A stretch of 64,000 bases of DNA from Paramacrobiotus metropolitanus (taxonomy: Eukaryota > Tardigrada > Eutardigrada > Parachela > Macrobiotidae), in the NCBI RefSeq assembly GCF_019649055.1, contig NW_026570250.1:186001-250000 (forward strand), given 5' to 3'. The notes beneath the pieces were generated by a model. It worked only from the letters and a program-made list of their open reading frames with translations. It made no database searches and was not told the origin of the DNA. The position numbers and the translations under genes are program-made. This document shows, in pieces, positions 38,258 to 49,880 of this stretch (the stretch's first letter is position 1; every line of letters begins with the position of its first letter).

Positions 38258-40571
38258 TCAACAATTACTGGCAAGAAACCTATATCTAAGGACTACTGCA
38301 AATACAGATATGCATCCAAAATACAGATATTTCCGCACATACCAGATATAAAAAATTACAATGTCCGAAAATGGAGAAACAGCAGAGAACTGCAGTGCGA
38401 CAAAGGATCCGTAGGCAACGGTTTTGCTTTGCCTTCGGTGGCCGCGGCCTCCTCCGTGCCTGTAATTAATCCAGCCATATCCGAATATCTGCTCTTTGCC
38501 CAATCTGCAACCAGTGAAAAATTTTAATTCAGCTATTACAGTACCTGTTTATTTGTACTGTGAACGCATGTGGTTACAAAATTACATAAATCAACATCGC
38601 TTCAGGTCAGTAACCCACACCATAATATAATTTTCCATGAAATAGTCTCATTTTTAAGATAGTGAACAAAAAGGAAAGTGTACCTTTGGCACAGCTTGTC
38701 TTTTTCGACAATTTAGTTAAAGACAGTATTTTCCAGACAGATTTTCCCAGTGCAAGGTTCTGAGTGCGCCAGATAAAATCTAACTCATCTAAAAGGAAAT
38801 CCACCAAGATATACTCCATGAACATGCCGCCGGAAATATCCCCTCCCAAAGGAATCAACAACTGATCCAGAATTTTCCATACGAATTCCAAGTCACCGAA
38901 GGGTTGCTCCAAATCACGCCGAAAATGCATCAGTCCGTAAACCGCCTCTAAAACAGATACGTAACCTAGAATACCAAAGTCCGGGTAAACTGTAAATGCC
39001 AGTCTGCTAAGCGTTAACATCTTAAGTAACCTTTCACGAATCGAAGCAAAACCACAACCGAAGAGACTAATAACTTTACCCTGGACCAGAAAAACAACAA
39101 TAGCAGAGTTAATCACTTCGGTTTGACGAATTTTGACCCGATGAAGAGTAATAATTATCCGGCATCGTACATTACAAAAAAGAGGCGAAAATCCAAGAAA
39201 CATTTTTATAGTGTTCTCGTTAGTTATAACGAGAATTGCTCCAACTGAATTTGCATTTGCAACCCGTGCGGCCAGCAAAAAAAACGCTAATAGTTTCTGC
39301 TTTTCTAATAAATGAAATTCTCATGACAAAAAGTTCTCAGCTAACCGGTCTCCAAGGATTTCACCAGTCGCTCTTTCAGTCGCTCCAATCCGGCATCAAA
39401 TTCATCAATAAACTCCCGAACATATCCAATAAAAAGACGGTTTATATAAGATCGTTTCCCCGAATCGCCAGCGTCGCTAACAGTTGCATTTTTGAGAAAT
39501 CTTCGCGTCCGCTGTGCTTTGGTTGCATATTTACAGAATTCTTGCAGCACGTTCACAACAACATCCTGTCAAAATATGTTTAGTTGCATGTAACCTGTTT
39601 ACAAACTGTTAACAGAAAATTCTTGGGATTTGCTTAATTATTACATCAACATTGAAAACTTTTTCCGAACAAATTTTGTTAGTTATACGGTAATCATGTC
39701 ATACAAATAACATTCTGATTCACTGCATATGCAATTTTAATCTATCGTGCACAGTAGACATAAAATAGGCGACCCCACTATTTAAGTAAGATCAAAATTC
39801 GTAGGAAGAGTAGTTAAGTTTGTTATTAAATACCTGGGAAACTTGAGAAACGTTAGGCCGACAACGTAAAGTGTTAATGGTCCAAACGTCTTCTACATCC
39901 AGAGCAAATAAGGATGAACGAGTCCATCCATGCAGCATCCTAAACATCAAACATCTTGTCACAGTGTTCGGTATGTAAAGCAAGTCAAACAAATAATTAT
40001 GCAGTTAAGTTTTTAAGAATTGAGGGAGTATCGTGCGCGAATCTGCGATGATTAAATACAGTGCTACATATTAGCAAGGGCCCAAACGTTCAACTGTTCA
40101 AACCGTCAACGAAAGCTAGACATTCTACAAATTACGGGGTAACTTTCTACAAGAGATAGAAAAACGGCCATTTAAATTAAATGGTCGTTCTTCTATCTCT
40201 TGTACAAAGCTACCCCGTAATTTCTATCTCTGATTAAATGATTTAATTCTTTGAAAACTTACCACATAATTTCTTGAATGACGATTTGCTCTGGCAGAAC
40301 GCTGGCATTATACGAAGCATTCAAGATGTTCTGTGGACATCTGCAAAGAAGTTAACATTTTAAAATGGCCTCGCAGCAGAGGGATCTGGCATTAGCATGA
40401 ATCCATGAAATTTCGAAAAAGTGGGAGAAAATTCGCATACCCTTCTGCCTTGTTCGCTGGGTGCTTCCCAAACTTGTTGATGTGAACGGTAGTGTGTAGC
40501 CAGTAAGGGGGCACCAGAACATCCCCTATTTGTGATGAATTAACCTTGCTAGTTCCTTGATCAACATCCAT
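38258..40571 (-). CDS. Gamma-tubulin complex component (GCP5-like), N-terminal part only
   Basis: Four 5-prime exons join well: 40441-40571, 40263-40340, 39834-39939, 39346-39565 (phases 2, 2, 0, 1), starting MDVDQG. They encode a PPYWLHTTVH segment, then QIVIQEIMWMLHG and SLFALDV, like the EVLWML...LF block that opens the GRIP1 region of gamma-tubulin complex proteins. A helical stretch with YVREFIDEFDAGLERLKERL follows. Further leftward an open frame at 38,607-39,278 contains ILDQLLIPLGGDISGGMFMEYI, similar in layout to the GCP motif before the linker. A possible last piece at 38,370-38,503 has an acceptor site. The C-terminal GRIP2 domain that binds gamma-tubulin is not visible before the neighbouring thyropin promoter, so the gene may be truncated or a pseudogene. 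Family assignment is moderate; the left boundary is uncertain. Confidence 0.45.
40129..40223. repeat. Long near-perfect hairpin (47-base arms)
   Basis: The left arm (from AAATTACGGGGTAACTTTCT) and the reverse complement of the right arm differ at four of 47 positions, with the centre at about 40,176. It lies inside an intron of the GCP5-like gene (between exons 2 and 3). It could be a small foldback element or a pre-miRNA-like transcript. On the minus strand two mismatches become G-U pairs. Confidence 0.75.
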
Positions 40572-41652
40572 GTTCGAAACTGTTTGGAAACACAAATGTA
40601 TACTTCTATTTAAAAGATGACATATCTATATTAGGGTTTGAAGTTTGAAGTTTCAACAAATTACAATAGCGCAGTATGTGAGACAACCTTCCTCACATGG
40701 CGGTTGTCATGTTGTCATGGACTATGCTCCATAGTCCTGCCTCCCCAAATTCCCACTCAAACATCCCGCTGTAGCTTTATACTACAGTTATGAGTTATCG
40801 CTTTCCCAGTTCTAAATAAGAAAAAAATGGTTTCTATGACCCGTGCACAAAGCTATCCAAAGCTCCTCATTGTTTATCTTCTCGAATTTCCTGGAATCTG
40901 AAAACGACCTGCTCGCAGACAGACACCCGGCGGCGGATGCATTTACCGCAACCAGCCAGTAATGGTACACTCGTTGTGGCTAGCACACTCGTTGTGGCTA
41001 GATGGATAAACCTTCGGGTTTTGAAAGATAGTCTACATCGAGCGCGGTTTGGACTTAGATGGGTGACCACTCTGAGTTCAGGCTGCGAGTGCACGGCCCG
41101 CAAGGCCTGTGTGCGAAGTGCTTGGCTGAGGCAGCAATACCACCACGGAGACGGGCACGGGAGATGGAGGATCACAATACCACCCTGGCTACTCAGTAAC
41201 GGCTTGGACTGAAAGGCCTGTGATGTCCGCAGTACCAATCGTGCCAAATGGAAGGAGACAGGAGATCAGTCGAAGCAGAGGATTGGCGCCTTCCCTAGAG
41301 ATGTGCTTGCTGTCTACCTGTTTAGAATTCTCTTAGTCTGGTTCTGTTGAACGTCTTGCTCTGCCCGAGCCGGTTAGCGCCATTGCGCGTTAAAATAAAG
41401 CTGGCGCTCGCGTTTGCGAGCTGCTGCATACGATCTGTCTGTTGCAGTGTTATAGCCTCCATTGTAACTCTGCGTGAATGAATTACCGTACTTTGCACAA
41501 AATGTTCTGTCTGTCACCTGATTAATGCATTGCTGAACATGTAAACCGAGCCGTTTTCGAAACAACTAGCCGCATAAAGCAATCGCAAAGTACCGGCTGT
41601 GTTTTTTTTGAGTTGCTCCAGTACAGTACTTACTGTAGTGAGACTTGAGACG
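40572..41652. other. Region between the GCP5-like gene and the MULE pair
   Basis: No coding exon is supported. It includes the probable SINE at 40,920-41,330. In particular I searched its plus strand for an N-terminal TOG domain exon of CLASP and saw none. Confidence 0.45.
40920..41330 (+). mobile_element. Probable SINE with 5S rRNA-like promoter segment
   Basis: GGTTTGGACTTAGATGGGTG followed by ACCA at 41,046-41,069 resembles the internal box C of 5S rRNA (GGTTAGTACTTGGATGGGTGACC). The surrounding 400 bases are GC-richer than the neighbourhood, have no stop-free gene of known type, and include a short direct repeat (ACACTCGTTGTGGCTAG, two copies at about 40,968-41,001). It fits a 5S-derived SINE, but no poly-A tail or target duplication is clear. 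Confidence 0.35.
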
Positions 41653-41661
41653 GTTGATTTG
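41653..41661. repeat. 9-bp target site duplication GTTGATTTG, left of element A
   Basis: Direct copy 1 of three (others at 55349-55357 and 58318-58326). A 9-bp duplication is the hallmark length for Mutator-like elements. Confidence 0.9.
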
Positions 41662-41804
41662 ACCTAAACATCACGGCTGATCTAATCCTCCTGGAGGGAT
41701 TGGATGGGTGCTATTCACGCACTTCGGTTCATTTTATGGACTTCAGCGTCGTGCTCAGTGGCAGCGTTTACACATCCAATCTGCCACAAAATCCATTGGA
41801 AGTT
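41662..41804 (+). repeat. Left terminal inverted repeat of element A
   Basis: 141 of 143 bases match the right end. Internal blocks CTGATCTAATCCTCCTGGAG, TTCGGTTCATTTTA and CCATTGGAA are also conserved in the ends of element B, whereas the outer 15 bases are not. The shared blocks are candidate transposase binding sites. Confidence 0.95.
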
Positions 41805-42049
41805 TCAACTAAACGCTTGTGAGCGTACGGAACACATTGCAATAAAACTGTAAAAAATAAAAAAGCGAATGTGGCATCTAATTCATTAATAATTGCGTGG
41901 TGATTGATGATTGCCATAATAGTCAATAATTAATTGTTTGACTTCTTTGCGGTTCTATCTCAATCTTGATATTTTGAACGAATGCTTTCTTGCAATGCCA
42001 GTTGCATATTTTATTGGTGGAATACTGTCGCTGTCGGCTTCCCTTCACT

Positions 42050-45000
42050 ATGTCCTCTAAAGATCTACGCTGCGATCATTGTACTGGAGAAAAATCCTAT
42101 TCGACGAAGTCAAACTTAAACCGTCACGTTAAAAAGCACCACCCAAATTTTTCTGTTCCAAAAATTGGTAGGTTTATTAAAAAATGATTGCAAGATGAAC
42201 TCGTAAAGATTTAGATGTTTGTTTCGTAGCGGGAAAATGTCAAGAGCCGGAATGCCAATTTGTCTTTTATCACCTTGAATCTTTGATTTCACATCTCTGT
42301 GCTTTCCATAATCGGGTTGAATTCAGCGTGAAGGAGAAAACATTTCAAAATTTCGATGAATTTGTGTCTTGGAAAGCTGATTTCGAAGATTTGACTGCCA
42401 GCCAATTCAACCATGCGAATGGAGAGAAAAAAACTGGAGCTGAAAAATCTTTCAGAATGTATTCTTGCTTTCGAAATTTCAAATCTACCGGAGACGGGAG
42501 TTCGAAAAAAGAACGAAAATTTAAATGTACCGCTTTTATTAAGGTATGTCATCAATCATTGTCAGCTAGAGCCTAGATCATTCACCAATTTAGCGTCTAC
42601 AGATAGAACTGAGTGCAATTCTGGGGGTAGTAACAAAGGTCATGCAGAGCAAAGTGCAGAGCATAGTGCAGAGAAGAGTGTAGAGAAGACAAGCGTTTAA
42701 TTAGTGCTAACGTTAGTGCACAACTGCATCTAAAGCGAAGCGGAAAATACGTTTCTGTTATTGATTAAAATTTGACTTATATTTACTGCTAGGTAAAGCG
42801 AAGCACTACTTGGACTTTATGCTTTATACAAATAACCATAATACTATGTGTGGAAAACTGCTATTTGGAAAATTATCGCAACTGCAAAAGGCCGGGTAAA
42901 CGAGTATGTATTTGTACGAACATACTCAAAAGACTTTTGCTACTAGTATGTACTTAGTACTTACAGTACTTATTGTGCTGTTTGTGCCATGCAGGTACAG
43001 TACTAGTATACTTATTAGTAACAACAGCGTATTCACACATAAGGAGAAAGCTCCGTAGTCCGTAAAGTTTTACCACCAAAAGTCGCTGCACACCACATTT
43101 GACCGCCACCAGGCTATGTACACCACTGTCTGCACTACGTTTTGTCTCGGGCCATTTCTGCGACACCATCATGTACATTTTATAAATACCGGCAATATCA
43201 GAACACCACTTTATGTTAATCTGTGGTTTCGAAGTCATACAGTAGTGGGTAGCATAACGATCTACGGTAGATACTTTTATGTACGTATATTGTGACTTGC
43301 CGGAAAGCGGATTACGGCTAGCTGTAAGCCAGTGTAAGGCTGTCAAATCAAAGAAACGGAATCGAGTGTGCCCTTTCGCTTTAGCGTTTTCGCACAAGCG
43401 CTCAATGGAATGAACCAACAAAAGAGCTTATTTTTTAGAAAAACAATGAAAGAGTGGGTAATAACATCATTCTAAGCTAAACGTGTGCAAAAACTCAAAC
43501 ACCAACCTGGCCGGGCGGTCAAGCAAGAAAACCGACAAAATGGCTAGCTATAACGGAGCGGAGGCTACGAGTGTATCAAATTTTTCTTTGCTTTCTACTT
43601 ACAGTTTACTGTTATTTTAAAAACCTTGCTTACTGTTACTGTTAGTAAACACCTCAAACGTTGCTGCTTACCGATTACCGAAGCTTAATATTAGGCTACT
43701 GGGAACTGAGAAAAGACTCGGTACATAGAACCAAATTCATTTACATGCGCAAAAACACGTGCCTATAAGGGTACTTGTATCCATAAATTAAAACACGAAC
43801 TAATAAGTTGATGACGCAGGGTAATACGGATAACTCGGGATATGAACACTGTGTAATAGGAAATACAGTATTTGAAGCGAATAGCTAATATATACATAAT
43901 TCTAATTAATCAACATTCCACGCCCGGATTGTCAGGGCGCATAGCACTAACTTTAACAGTAACATGGCGACAAATTTATTTTTTAGGTTAAAACCACCAG
44001 TAAAAGTGTGGTAGCGTCTTACTGTGAGCAACATTATGGCCACGATGTCAACGCTGACCTTCATTCTCAAAAGATTCCCGAAAAACTTCGGATCGATATC
44101 GGGAGTAGGCTGGCTTTGAGCGCAGACCCACGCGTAATTGTGCGAGATGTGCGAAAAGCCGCATGGGAAAGGCTCCAGAAAGGTTTGTAAAAACCACAGA
44201 AATTTTTTTACGGTGGTCATTTTTACTTGAGTGCAATATTATACGAACCTTGCAGAGGGTGTTCATTCGCGTGCACTATACATCACATTGCAAGATGTAT
44301 ACAACATTCGTCGCGAATTAAAGCTGCACTGGGAGCCACGCAAAGCCTGTGAATACCAGTCCATGGGACTTGAAGCTGCGTACGAAAACACGGTTCCATT
44401 TCAGGAAAGGAATTTGTTATACTTAAAAAAACATCTCGCAAAAATGTATGCAATTCCCGGAATTACCCAAATCCTATTTTATTGCCGTTCTTCAGACGCC
44501 TTTTCAAAGGGCACAGTTTAAAAGACTAAACCGCAAAAGTCTGTGTATTGATGCAACACATGGTGTTTGTGGCCAGCGAGGATTTAAACTTATAACGCTA
44601 ATGGGTATCGATGCTGCAGAACGCGGATTTCCAGTTGCACATTGTATTGCAAATCACGAAGACGAACTAACAGTTTCGGCTTTTTTCAAAATACTGAAAG
44701 AGCAAATCCTAAATTTCCATGCGGAGTGGTTTTTATCTGATGATGCTCCTGCGTTTTTTAACGCTTACCAGCAAGTGATTGGATGCAATGCCAAAAAAAT
44801 ACTATGTACATGGCATGTACGGAAAAATGTGAATCAATGGCTTGACAGACACGCGCGTTCGTTTACCGATGCGAAAAAGCGATTCGGCAATATTATGTAT
44901 GCTCGCGGAATATCTGAAGCGGAAACCGAAAGCGCTGAGCTGATTAGATTGGTCAGCACGGACAAGAAGGTGTATTCTTATTTATCACAGTATCTGGAAC

Positions 45001-46919
45001 GCATAAGCGAGTGGTCACTGCCGTACCGCATCGGCGCTGCCTTTTCGACCAGTGCGTTCATAGAAAGCTTCCACAGGTTAGTACTTAATTTTATAGTACT
45101 TCTTAAAAATGCCAAAGCCGTTTTTCTGGCGCGTGGTCAGTTTGTTACGCACCCGAGAATCTGTCGTTGAAATTTGCTATCGCTTCTGTACAGTAAAACC
45201 TGCCTTTACATACACCTAGTAAACAAATACCACACCCGAAAAGTTAATACGCTGAAATTTTAACCGGCGCGTCCCGGCAAAGGGGGCATCCTGCATAGTG
45301 AATACACCTTAAAATTAGGCTTACGTACACTTTTATTTTTGTCCGGATGCAAAATATCCATGTAAAAGAACCTGTCGGCTACGTACAGTCTAGCCGAAAC
45401 AGACAAAGTTACAACGATACGTCCGCGATTAATGCGTTGTACCTTGTAAGTTATAAGTGCCAGAATTCAGCTACGTTAAGCAGATAAAAAAGTAAGTACA
45501 CTTGTTGGCAGTCTTTGAGTGAATTACCGTAAATGAATCAACCATCATGGGCAAACGAAAGCGTAATGATTTGACTTTGGAATACGAGATTAAAAATATT
45601 GATGCGGTCGTTCACGATAAGCTTAGTTCACGATAAGTTTAGCAATATTTTAACATAATGCACATTTTGCTACATCATCTGGGGTGGGAGAGGCGAAAAT
45701 GTTAAAATTTCAGGAACTTCTATTACTGTTCCCAGAATTAAGACCGTATGAGAACGGGACCGATACCCATGCGGGGCCCGGCCCACTGTTCGCTGTAGTG
45801 CGTGTTTACCAGAACTGTTAAATGTAAAGAACCGCGCGAAGGTCACGCTGTCCGCTTATAACTCAATTGCGGGAACCGTACGTAAACACTGGCGCAATAT
45901 AGAGGGGTTACCGGTATAGACTTTGCGCCTTGATTGCCGGCATTGTTTTGCGCAAGGAATGCCTGGCAAATAGCACTATTCATCATTCTAAATATTTAAT
46001 TAGTCAGGCGTTTCTTTCTGCAGTCTAGGTAGGTGTAATGCAGTTTGTGTTTTATTTCAGAGTTCTTAAGCGCGTACATCTCAATGCAAAAACCGGCCTT
46101 CGAATTGATGAGCTGTACGGCGGCCTACTGGACTTCATCGAGCAGCTTGAAATTAAGCTTTTCACTGATACCGTGACTGCCAGTCCATCGTACCGACAGC
46201 AGCAAATTAAGCGAAATCACCGGGAGGCCGTAAAATCAATTTCAAAGTATTCGTTTGAAAAAGAGGCAGAATCTCGATTTGTTTGCAAGAACTTGATTAC
46301 TCTTAATGAACATGTCATTATCCTTGCTGAGTGCGCTACAAGAAACTGCGAAACCGTTTGCACCGGATGCAATGTTGCGATTTGTATTCACGGTTTTCTT
46401 TGCGACTGTCCTTCTGCAGTAGGAGGGTTTCGGGCTTGTAATCACGTCCATTTGCTCTGTCTATCCGAAAAAGCACAACTGCAGTCGTCTTCTCTTCCTA
46501 AAGATTCCCAACAAACAGTATGAACAACATGTACTTCTAATTTATTACAATTACTAAATTAATTTTTTGATCTGCAGGCTGACTTCTACGGTTTCGAAAA
46601 TGTCGCCCAGGCGAGGTCAGACTTTCTAGTGTCCACGCTACAGAGCGCTTCCATTGTGCCACAACCGTCTGGGTCGAAATATACAATGCAGTTGCAGACA
46701 CTCCGCGATTTTTTAAATGACGCGACGGACAATAAAAGTCCAGAAAACGTGGAGCTGGTGGCGAAGTGTGCTGCGTTAATTCAGAAACACCGGACGAAAG
46801 CTGATTTGTTAAGTCAGATTTCTACAACCGGAATTCGAGAAGCAAAAGCAAGAAATTCAAGACTAAAACGTCAGCCACGCAGATTTAAGAAGTCCAAGAA
46901 AAAGACTAAACAAGTTTAA
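42050..46919 (+). CDS. MULE transposase (C2H2 finger, DDE domain, SWIM finger), frame probably broken
   Basis: Cuts and inserts the element. Exons supported by phase: 42050-42167, 42230-42543, 43987-44182, 44256-about 44470, about 44480-45076, 46061-46517, 46578-46919. The N-terminus has a C2H2 finger (CDHC...HVKKHH); exon 2 has a second Cys/His cluster and a region like Phantom-type MULE fingers, ending KCTAFIK. The catalytic core shows CIDATHG (first Asp at about 44,550), LSDDAPAFF (second Asp at about 44,739), a CTWHVRKN zinc/helix motif and FIESFHR (Glu at about 45,063), so all three acidic residues are present. The SWIM finger CDC...CNHVH follows at about 46,400. The C-terminus is lysine-rich. 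Between YAIPGITQIL and FIAVLQTPFQ the frame shifts and some 15-20 codons typical of relatives seem missing, so this copy may be inactive unless a small intron is misread. Confidence 0.85.
42596..42725 (+). repeat. 12-bp-period tract in the transposase intron
   Basis: AGT recurs every 12 bases (GCAGAGCAAAGT, GCAGAGCATAGT, GCAGAGAAGAGT) and then TGCTAACGTTAGTGC. It lies within intron 2 of the transposase gene and is the most degenerate member of the family described at 54,643. Confidence 0.5.
45189..45310 (+). mobile_element. Degenerate pogo-type MITE copy inside a transposase intron
   Basis: TACAGTAAAACCTGCC, TTACATACACC and TTTTAACCGGCGCGTCCC appear in the same order as in the reverse complement of the intact MITE at 25,580-25,760. 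The far end is missing or mutated. Its position within the long intron 45,077-46,060 means it inserted into the MULE, or an ancestor of it, before the latest transposition or soon after. Confidence 0.65.
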
Positions 46920-48640
46920 CGTTCCAAAAGCGAATAACGTTGGATAACCTTTGTAGTTGTACTAACTCTGTTACTCTGGTTTGGACTATAATGTAACCTC
47001 TGCATTGTGGTAGCTTTATCACTCGGGTTGATACTATGATGTAGACTTCCGTTCGATATACTAATTTTGCTGCTCAGATTTTATTTAGATTTAGCTTGTA
47101 CTGGTAACGTATACATCTAAACCATTGAGCAAAACTGTATTATTCCGTAAACAAGGGTATCTGCGTCAAAGTGTATCAGTATTTGATAACCAAAATTATC
47201 CAGTGTGACCACAACCGACGTCGGTCGGCTTTAACACGCTGAACACGGATGCTACCCGGCTGCTGAACAGCTGGAAATCATTACGGTACTTAGAAGCGCC
47301 GGTGCACTGTTTTGCAAATTGGTTTAATTCTCTTGATGGCCAGCAACCACCTGGAAACTGTTTTTGTGCTGGACGCCGATTATAATATTAATAGGAGTAT
47401 ACTGTAACGAGTATATCCATATACAGTATAAGTATGCACAGTACGAGTATATATAACCTCGAATATATATAATGTTGATACGATACGTTACAGTAATAAT
47501 AATTATATCCTAGCTTAAATATACTGTACCTGACTTGAGATTTTGTGAACCAACGCATTCTGTCACAAAAGCGCTTTTAGAGGCAAGTACCGGCAAGATG
47601 CAACATTGAACATGGTGTTATGATAAATACAAATAGCTGGCTTGTGCATACAGCAAATGTTTCAGTTTATCAAAGCGTTATTTAGGCCGGTTGCCTGGGC
47701 ATAATGCCATTGTATGTACTGTTATTTAGTACTCAAGTAAGTACTCAAGTATTTAGTACTCAAGTAAGAAACTCGCCTCCGCTGTTCTTGTGGTCCACGG
47801 CCACTTCATTTGATTTCGAATGACTATCTAAATTCGAACCTGAATCGGTACATCACAATTGCGCAAAAACACTGAGACTTCTGCTTTAAATCTTTCTGTT
47901 TCAAGCATTGGGATTTTTTAATGGTAGCTCGGTCACCTGCTCACTTACCGGGCTAACTTAATAGCTCTGTGCATTGGACAGTATTGGTAACTCGGCTCAG
48001 TCACTCGTTCACCCAACGAGCCCTGTGCATTTGACAGTAGTAGTAGCTCGGACAATAAAAAACAATAGTAGTGTATCTAATTTAGTGTGAAACGTCATTT
48101 TAATTTACGGGTTAGGTGTTGTACTGTTAGTTAAAAAATGGCTGCAGTTATGTAAATGTAGTATGAAAGGGCATTTTAATTTGTTTTAGTAGAGTTTTGG
48201 AAGTTTTGGAATATGGGCTTTCAGATTGTGGAAACTGTTTTTGCTATTTCTGTTCGACAAAGCTGGGTTAGCTATCCCTTTTTAACTTTTTTGTGGTAAT
48301 AAAGATCTACCTATAGAATCTAATTATTTTAGTACGATACTAGTACTATCCTGCGTTTGGTACATCTTGTACATCTGTAATTACTGCGATAATGTAATCA
48401 TTACAGGTGCAGAATATTAAAATTATTAAAATTAAATAAAATTAATTTTAATAATATTAAAATTATTAAACTTATGCTCGTAATACAGTTGACTTGCAGC
48501 TGCCATGGCGCAATACAAAAGCTGTCGTTACCAAACAATTTTTTTTGTTGCATTCATGCGCAGGAATTTACGTGACAAGCTTGTATGGGATTTACAACAC
48601 GTGATACAAGTACACTCAAAGCTAACAATAAAACGGTACT
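46920..48640. other. Non-coding stretch inside element A
   Basis: No exon seen. It contains two copies of a 33-base repeat (CTGTGCATTGGACAGTA-type, at about 47,967-48,052) and the dispersed-repeat end at 47,766-47,806 that matches 25,803-25,853 in reverse orientation. Confidence 0.45.
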
Positions 48641-49606
48641 TTAATAGCGTACTATAATTTTCTTCACATTATGCCCAGTCAAACTTTCAAACGCAGCAGT
48701 TCCTTTTTCGGACAACTTAATGCCGGACCTTTTTTGTCCCTTAGCACTTTTGTTTCCGCAGTTGAAACCCCCGCTTACGTTGAACCGATTCGACAATCGC
48801 CGGCCAAGGCTTTTTTGAAAGTTCGGCATTGGGACATAATTTTTGCTTGCGCAAAATCTGCAATATTATACAGATCTTTTATTAATGCAACGAGGCTTTG
48901 GTGCCGTTGTACCTCTCAAAGAACTGCCAAATCAGGTCACTTTTGAGTTGTGCTGTCTCGCTAGGCAAGAAATTATCGCTAATCCTGAAAAAATTAGATT
49001 TTTATCATAGCCACAGAGTATCTTGTAAATACTTTACAAATTCAAAGTTGTAGCTACAATACTAGTAAAATAAGTATAAGCAGTCTCCTGTTGCAATGTT
49101 CGCAAATTTATCTACCAGCTGTCCACTTCATCTAGGGGAATAATCCCCTTGTTTCGTCCGGTTGTACTGCCTGACACTTCAGAAATTACATCCTGAAACG
49201 AAAGTAATCATGTATGAACTCAAGCAATTAAATAACAAAATAAGCTTTAGTTATAATAAAACGATCAGTTTTTGTAAAGCAAAGCTGATAAATTAGCTTC
49301 ACTGGTCCTAAATAATAAAACCAGCACAAACTCGGTCTAATGTAAGACAGAGCAGATACCGCAGCTGTCGCCCTATAAATTCCATCCTAAATATCAAGAT
49401 AATAAAATCTCAGTTACTTATCTTAGTTATGATAACAATTTTAGTTTTTGTGGATACGGCTTTGTTTCTATTTGTTTCACCTGTTCAGAAATTGCCGAAA
49501 CTTCGTCGCCGCGGAATGAATAATTGTGCGACAGATCCGGAGTGCTTACTTCAGCGGCCGGCGATATTGTGGCAATAGATAAGGAATCAGTTGCACTGAC
49601 ATTCAT
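48641..49606 (-). CDS. Transposon cargo gene: 163-residue protein with RFX-like winged-helix region
   Basis: Four exons, 49481-49606, 49116-49192, 48913-48984 and 48641-48857, join with matching phases (0, 2, 2) and no internal stop, giving 163 residues from the ATG at 49606. The N-terminal 60 residues are Ser/Thr-rich and acidic. From about residue 65 the order is WISDNFLPSETAQL, LIWQFFERFC, VPMPNFQKSLGRRLSNRF and KRSGIKLSE. That is reminiscent of the RFX-type DNA-binding winged helix (W..N, YxxxC, FGKxIRxxF, YxGI), also found in some viral and phage primase C-termini. This resemblance is by eye and moderate. The intact splicing inside a young element suggests it is, or recently was, functional. 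A role in recognising element ends would be a natural guess, unproven. Confidence 0.5.
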
Positions 49607-49719
49607 AAAAGCTAAAGACACACCAAAAAACGAGATCGAATTTTATTATCTTTATTGTGAGATCATTATTTGTAGCATAGAAAAATTAAGTATAGGAACT
49701 GCTATAGGTGACACTACAC

Positions 49720-49880
49720 AACCTTTCATTACTTTTTACTCCGTGCACAACCCTCTGCAGTACTTTCTTGCCGTGCATAACCGGTACCTTTCACTCGAAC
49801 TTTTTGTGCACGACCTTTTACTCCGTACACAAACATTCGGCACTATCTTTATGTGCGTTGCACTACCTTTTAATCTTTAA
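49720..49880 (+). repeat. Degenerate tandem repeat, period about 35-45
   Basis: Imperfect copies of ACCTTTTACTCCGTGCACAA recur several times. The copies are too irregular for an exact period by eye. Non-coding; inside element A. Confidence 0.4.

Noticed and set aside
41046-41069. A true 5S rRNA gene
   Set aside because: Only the box C-like block matches; the rest of the 5S sequence and a terminator are absent, so a 5S-derived SINE fits better.
40937-41212. 91-codon frame as a CLASP TOG1 exon or other gene
   Set aside because: It lies in the probable SINE and shows no TOG-like helices.
44446-44495. A 50-base intron (gtatgc...ttcttcag) to repair the transposase frame
   Set aside because: The phases do not fit (2 versus 0), and it would remove the FIAVLQ segment that is conserved in related transposases.
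44231-44521. Frame overlapping the transposase as a separate protein
   Set aside because: Its first part is the upstream piece of the same transposase. The overlap with the next frame is best explained by an indel.
48641-49606. Viral (poxvirus D5-type primase) origin for the winged-helix-like gene
   Set aside because: Only a generic winged-helix resemblance, no ATPase or primase domain nearby, and spliced exons inside a MULE.
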